Below, piece after piece: positions 60,501-64,000 of a DNA stretch of 64,000 bases. The stretch lies in assembly GCF_932276165.1 (NCBI RefSeq), contig NC_063987.1:9052001-9116000 (forward strand), written 5' to 3'. The stretch is from Plutella xylostella. Taxonomy: Eukaryota > Arthropoda > Insecta > Lepidoptera > Plutellidae. Below the pieces are notes generated by a model. The model searched no databases. It was not told the origin of the DNA and saw nothing but the letters and a program-made list of their open reading frames with translations. The first letter of the stretch is position 1. Each line of letters opens with the position of its first letter. Both the position numbers and the translations under genes were made by a program.

Positions 60501-62927
60501 ACCCGTGCCCCAGCAGTGGGGACGTAATGGGTCGTGATGATGTATTTTACATATAAAATATGTATTTATGTCTATAACACTAATTAATATCTAAATATGA
60601 TTTTTATTGTTTTATTGTTTATACATTACACCTATGTATGTTTGTATGTATGTATGTATGTATGTATATGTATGTATTTATATTATGTTCATATACTTAA
60701 TTTATTTTTTTCTTTTTGAATAAGTGCTCATCATATTCATTAATTATACGAATAGTTATCTTTTCATTCTACTTGCAGATAATTCTTAGTTGAGATTTTC
60801 TTCCATCAAATTAATGTAGAACTATGAATGGTATTTTGTCACTTTGTTAGTCAGAATTTAAAATGTATAACTTTGTTTTGTTTCGTTTACAACTTGTTAT
60901 TAGTTAATAATGTGGGAACTTGTTATTGGCCTTGTATACTATTAATTATCTTAAGTCACATATGTTTTATAAGCGCTGTTAGTTTCCTGAATAAACATAA
61001 AATAAAAAATAAAATAAAATAAAACATCAGATAGCAAATACCTGCTCTGATCGGTGTTCAAATTAGAGAAACCTTGGCGCAGCAGCCAGAGTTACTAAGC
61101 ATGCCTAGCGCCATCCGGTCGTCATTGGTACGACAAAATCTCCCGCTGAAAACCCCAATTGCGTTCCACTCACAACATTATAACCATCATTTTCTCCCTT
61201 CCAGCTGCTCCGTCCAGCCCAACAGTGAGTTCAACCCGGTCTGCACGCTGAGTGACATGAAGATCTACTACTCCCCGTGCCACGCCGGCTGTCGCAACCA
61301 GACCAGCGTCAATGGAGTCACGTGAGTAATTTATTTCATATAGAAACTAAAATCAATTAACTAAACTGAAAATTTCTGTTTTTTTTCTTAGCTTACGGGT
61401 GGTACGTACACTGGAAATTAGCTTATCTCTTCCTTCGCGATGTAGACACGGATCGCTTTGGGATATCACTCGATCAAAAGGAATCAATATGCTGCCTTAT
61501 CGGAATAATAATGGCAGAGCTTCAGTAGTGAACTACAGTTTTTTGCCAAATGTATCTTTCTCTCTTGCGGATATTGTGAATACACTGAAACTTGAAATAG
61601 CTGCTAATGAATGAAAAGGGCAGGAGGTCGAGATTAAGTCTAAGTTAAGTTCAGCAGTGGATTTAATAATAGCCTTCCACAGGATGTTCTCAGTCTACGA
61701 TGGATTTTACCTAGTTAGGTACCTAAATCGATTTTGTCTGTTTCAGAGTGTTCCTAGACTGCGAATGCGCGCCATCTAGCGCCGTGCTGGGTCCCTGCGA
61801 CCCCGCGCGATGCCGCGGCGCATACAACCTGCATCAAGTTATGTTCACCGTGCTGCTTATTGCTGCAGGTGAGTTAGGGTTTAGGAGCTTATCCAGGCTA
61901 TTAATTCATAAAAAAATAACCTAGTTACCTACCTACTTACATACACTAAAAACATGTATCTTGACTAGCAACCTGAATTAGCGTAAGCCACCGCGTAGTG
62001 AAAGGATTCGCCAGTCAGCGTAGTAGGGTTCTGATCAGGCAGCGTAGTTATTAGTACCTGGGTAGGCTCCTTTCCTTTCTTGCACTGACGATAATGTATC
62101 CAGCTTCCCTACCCAGATTCTATTTCATAACCCTAAAGAGCAGTACCCTACAGAACACGGAATAGTAGTTAGGGGCAAAGAAACTTGACCGCTCTCAGAG
62201 TGATAAGGCTGTATGACTTTTTGTACGGCTGTATGGCTCTATGTGTGACTTATCCCCCTTCCTCTTATCTCCAGTATCAAACTTCGTGCTGCACGGCGCG
62301 ACGGCGCTGCGCTCGGTGGACCCTCGGGACAAGTCCATAGCCCTCGGAGTGGTGTTCTCTCTGGTCGCACTCATCGCCTTCGTGGGAGGACACTCGCTGT
62401 TCATGGGGATCAGTGGTGGGTATTTGAAGTTTGAGTACTTATAGTTAGTTCTTTTGCTAAAAGTAAAGACTGAAATAAATTTAAGCCTAACGGCTAGGTT
62501 GTGGTTGTGATGAGTGCCCAGTAGATGGCGCTACTAGTTTTTGAAATTTATATTAATTTCCTATTTTTTGCGAACTAGTGACTAATAGATAATAATAAAT
62601 AAAATTTGTATAATTCATTTTTGTTGCGTACGAGTGACTAATAGATGGCGATACCAGTTTTTTAAATTGCTAGTCAAAGTAAACATCACCGCCCATCACT
62701 ATTATCCACGACTCAAACCTTCCCAAAACAGCGTTGTTTTCCCATTTCGCTACTCAATAACTTGTCTAATTCCAGCCTGGACCTGCGCCTTCTCATCAGA
62801 CGGTAGATGCCAGCTGCAGAGTCCACGCCACGGGCTCATCATCGGCCTCACAAGTATAGGTCTAGCGGCCGTGTCCCTTCTCATTAATATAGCCTCTACT
62901 GTGATACACAAACGTACGTTAAGATAG
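51565..62927 (+). CDS. Organic anion transporter (OATP/SLCO) family, divergent
   Basis: Plasma-membrane transporter, 561 residues in eleven exons: 51565-51622, 54517-54681, 55189-55353, 56374-56553, 56976-57164, 57524-57732, 58295-58482, 61205-61321, 61747-61868, 62275-62415, 62776-62927. Twelve hydrophobic segments are visible, from VTLQGVVLGSIIGLSM to IIGLTSIGLAAVSLLINI. Between segments 9 and 10 (about residues 373-445) lies the Cys-rich, Kazal-like outer loop with ten cysteines: FNPVC, IYYSPCHAGCRNQ, FLDCEC, ARCRGAYN. This loop and LRSVDPRDKSIALGVVFSL identify OATPs. The usual IPGPI-FG-ID stretch is replaced by VGGHSLFMGIS, and the N-terminal half is poorly conserved, so the substrate is unknown. 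The ATG at 51565 was chosen because it opens MEPEQTQELMMD in the exon's only sensible frame; the frame is open to the acceptor at 51521, so an upstream start is possible. Poly(A) signal 63240-63245. Confidence 0.85.
52678..52944 (+). mobile_element. tRNA-derived SINE, copy 2, in OATP intron 1
   Basis: Nearly identical over 240 bases to 17015-17269, including both tRNA boxes. It ends in a T-rich tail and is flanked by ATTGTAATT at 52665-52673 and 52945-52953, the probable target duplication. Confidence 0.88.
53455..53608 (+). mobile_element. MITE, family 4, copy 2, in OATP intron 1
   Basis: Ends AAGTGCCAATTTCTTCATTC and CAATGGAGAAATTGGCACTT are inverted, and the whole element is the inverse of 31803-31958. 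Confidence 0.75.
54352..54442 (-). mobile_element. Reverse transcriptase fragment
   Basis: The minus strand reads KSGVPQGSFISPLLFVIMLNN, the conserved SGVPQGS...PLLF block of LINE reverse transcriptases. Only this block remains, about 75 bases before OATP exon 2. Confidence 0.7.
57816..58024 (+). mobile_element. MITE, family 2, copy 2, in OATP intron 6
   Basis: GTGCCACAAACTTATCTGTT and AACAGATAAGTTTGTGGCAC are perfect inverted ends of 20 bases. The better preserved of the two copies; the other is 16411-16620. Confidence 0.8.
58621..60345 (+). CDS. Reverse transcriptase ORF of the LINE (partial)
   Basis: Lacks an ATG: the frame continues upstream of the GTG at 58744 through FWKYVKSKRNSSNY to a stop at 58588, so the real protein began further 5' in the lost part. 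RT blocks in order: DKTKGSGCDGI; ITPVHKKGSKSCIDNYRPIS; ERQHGFMKNRSTTSNL; YTDFEKAFDRVDH; SGVPQGSHLGPLFYNVYI; the catalytic YADD (HLLYADDKKVY); and LGVWLDSKM. A C-terminal region of about 200 residues follows, with a strikingly GC-rich stretch at 60110-60210. The RT order and YADD suit the Jockey group of LINEs. The absence of stops suggests a recent insertion. Confidence 0.85.
   Translation, partial: FWKYVKSKRNSSNYPASFTYNNKTYNDGHSICTAFNTFFESVFTPASNTRVDDVPCSQDTTSDNLCDLQVSEYTVKGILSSIDKTKGSGCDGIHSIFLSQCAESLAFPITHIFNDCLQQGICPQIWKQAYITPVHKKGSKSCIDNYRPISKLNILSKLLEKVVYNSIYPTLTRAISERQHGFMKNRSTTSNLTSFTDFVLNGMEKGGQVDVVYTDFEKAFDRVDHIILLAKLQALGIRGNLFRWVQSYLSNRSQAVVLGGFKSDFISIPSGVPQGSHLGPLFYNVYIHDINSCFQNSHHLLYADDKKVYMKIRSIEDCILLQNDLTNLQTYYDRNNIAISIGKCQCISFTRKQKPISFNYNFNNVTVQRVELVRDLGVWLDSKMLMSHHVGITFSKAYRNLGFVLRTCKAFKNVNSLLVVYYAYVRSILEYASPIWSPCYITYKQKIERTQKIFLKHLNFRNKIRFNDYTENCRHFNLLTLDERRSLMDMSLLYDLLRGRLDCPELLARLALAAPRRRTRHTPLLHVPPHSTNYAQNAVLSRLPRLYNKKFSEVDIFSGSKLLFKNNIKKVILT
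60419..60545 (+). repeat. Dispersed retroposon tail
   Basis: Contains GGGTCCACCAACCCGCAC, GGTGGACTAGGCCTAAACCC and CCCAGCAGTGGGGACG and ends GTGATGATG. Related pieces occur at 21530-21620 and, inverted, at 38755-38858. Confidence 0.6.
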
Positions 62928-63239
62928 GACGTGAGTTTAAGGTTAAAGTTTAGGTAGTTAGGTTATGGCGCTGTTATTTTTATAATTTTTAGTAACTGTA
63001 TTTAGGTAACAAGTAATATTGATAAATTTGGTCTTAAATAATGTTAAAGACCCTGCGATACCCTGACCCTGTGAGACCCTTTTATAGGCGTAGGAAGATC
63101 ATTAAATATTAAACGAGCCGGTTGATAAAAGTGCTAATTTTAGATTTTAAGATAAATACCTACTTAGTTAGGTCTAAAGTTTATTCTAGTTAACTAGGGA
63201 ATTAAGAGATTATGTATTTTTTATACACAATAGGTATTT

Positions 63240-63245
63240 AATAAA
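63240..63245 (+). terminator. OATP poly(A) signal
   Basis: AATAAA followed by an A run, 313 bases after the OATP stop codon. Confidence 0.6.
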
Positions 63246-63728
63246 AAAAATCATCATAAAATTATGCATTTTATTTAACTATAATCACAGTTATATTTAA
63301 ATAGAACACCAGTGCAACATCTTTATATAATTATCTACTAAATTTTATGCTGTCTGGTCTGGGGCTCTAAGGATAGAAGTAGCTTCCAATCGTTGACTTG
63401 TAATATTCGATACTATTACGAAGAGGAAGCGGACGAGCAGTGTTATGAAATAAATAATATTTCATGTTCAGCGCCATCTATTGTTCGTACAATATGGTTT
63501 TAATTTCCTACGCAACACGCCTCAGCGTTTAATTTTTGCAAAAAAATGTTTTTAAGTCAAATATGTCAAACTGACAATGCGATCATATGATTGTCAAATG
63601 TCATTGTCATGTCAATGTCCTTTTTCGGGTTTCGGCATAATTTCCTGTAATTTAAGATTTTCTAGTGAAAAACACCAATATTTTAGTGTATTTCTCCGTG
63701 GGCGGCTAGAGAACTACTGAATACACAA

Positions 63729-63758
63729 TGGCAGATATCGGCGACACTGATAAGAAGG
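63729..63758 (+). CDS. Possible first exon of the next gene
   Basis: ATG in a good context (ACACAATGG) opens MADIGDTDKK, then AAG/GTACCG as a possible, rather weak donor. Upstream, 63560-63620 carries TGTCAAATGTCATTGTCATG motifs like those upstream of cyclin H. I do not recognise the protein and the rest lies beyond the window. Confidence 0.4.
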
Positions 63759-64000
63759 TACCGTCGCTCATTATCTGTAGTTTAATAGTTTATTTACGTT
63801 TTAGGTATTATCAAGTTATCCACGAGTCTTTATCTACTGTGACCTTGCATGACCTTTCTGGTCATTGGCTATCAGAATAATTGGGTACCTATCTGGGTTA
63901 CACTTATGATATTTAGTGGATTATTAAGTACTTTCTGTAATTGATCGTACTTCACATTCATTGAGTATGTTGTTAGAAACTTTGTACTTATAAATACAAT

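Larger units (their letters stand above)
58610..61025 (+). mobile_element. 5'-truncated non-LTR retrotransposon in OATP intron 7
   Basis: The open frame runs from about 58612 to the stop at 60343-60345 without interruption, covering a full reverse transcriptase domain. A 3' region follows and ends in an A-rich TAAAATAAAATAAAAC tail near 61025. The endonuclease part is missing, so the copy is 5'-truncated and cannot move alone. AACATCA occurs at both edges (about 58605 and after the tail) and may be the target duplication. A tail from another retroposon (60419-60545) and a TATG microsatellite (60632-60665) sit in the 3' part. Confidence 0.8.

Noticed and set aside
61399..61614. 71-codon frame between OATP exons
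   Set aside because: It lies fully in the intron between two well-placed exons and resembles no family.
1..64000. CRISPR arrays, bacterial operons or ribosomal RNA
   Set aside because: No regularly spaced identical repeats with unique spacers and no rRNA-like sequence were seen; all gene structure is eukaryotic.

Overview
The window reads as nuclear DNA of a moth or butterfly. Introns are AT-rich with GT-AG boundaries, coding exons are short and GC-rich, tRNA-derived SINEs, non-LTR fragments and MITEs are dense, and the recognisable genes are insect genes, including two adipokinetic hormone (AKH) precursors with lepidopteran-type peptides. Coding DNA is a small fraction; most of the rest is introns and repeats.

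Layout, left to right. (1) 489-12170 (+): a glutamate-gated chloride channel, 5' incomplete, with three alternative third exons and an unusual open extension after the stop. (2) 16082-20062 (-) and 21163-21839 (+): two AKH precursor genes placed head to head, each with its own TATA box. (3) 22331-23305 (-): cyclin H in one exon, its 3' end facing the second AKH gene. (4) 24069-28736 (+): a Ras2/R-Ras GTPase in five exons, head to head with cyclin H. (5) 33084-40779 (-): mitochondrial ATP synthase subunit b in five exons, with a 5.6-kb repeat-loaded intron. (6) 42773-44041 (+): a small VCP-interacting protein (SVIP) homologue in three tiny exons, head to head with the ATP synthase gene and separated from it by a piggyBac-type element. 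(7) 51565-62927 (+): a divergent organic-anion-transporter (OATP/SLCO) in eleven exons, with a 5'-truncated LINE in one intron. (8) 63729 onward (+): a possible first exon of another gene.

The genes are not an operon and share no single pathway. The two AKH genes are the only obvious functional cluster. Repeats can be sorted into families by comparing copies inside the window: one tRNA-SINE family with clear target-site duplications, another tRNA-SINE with a short-repeat tail, at least five inverted-repeat MITE families present twice, a piggyBac-like element with TTAA flanks, a long symmetric fold-back-like element, and several LINE fragments. Exon borders were set by eye from splice signals and reading-phase continuity; every junction listed preserves frame.
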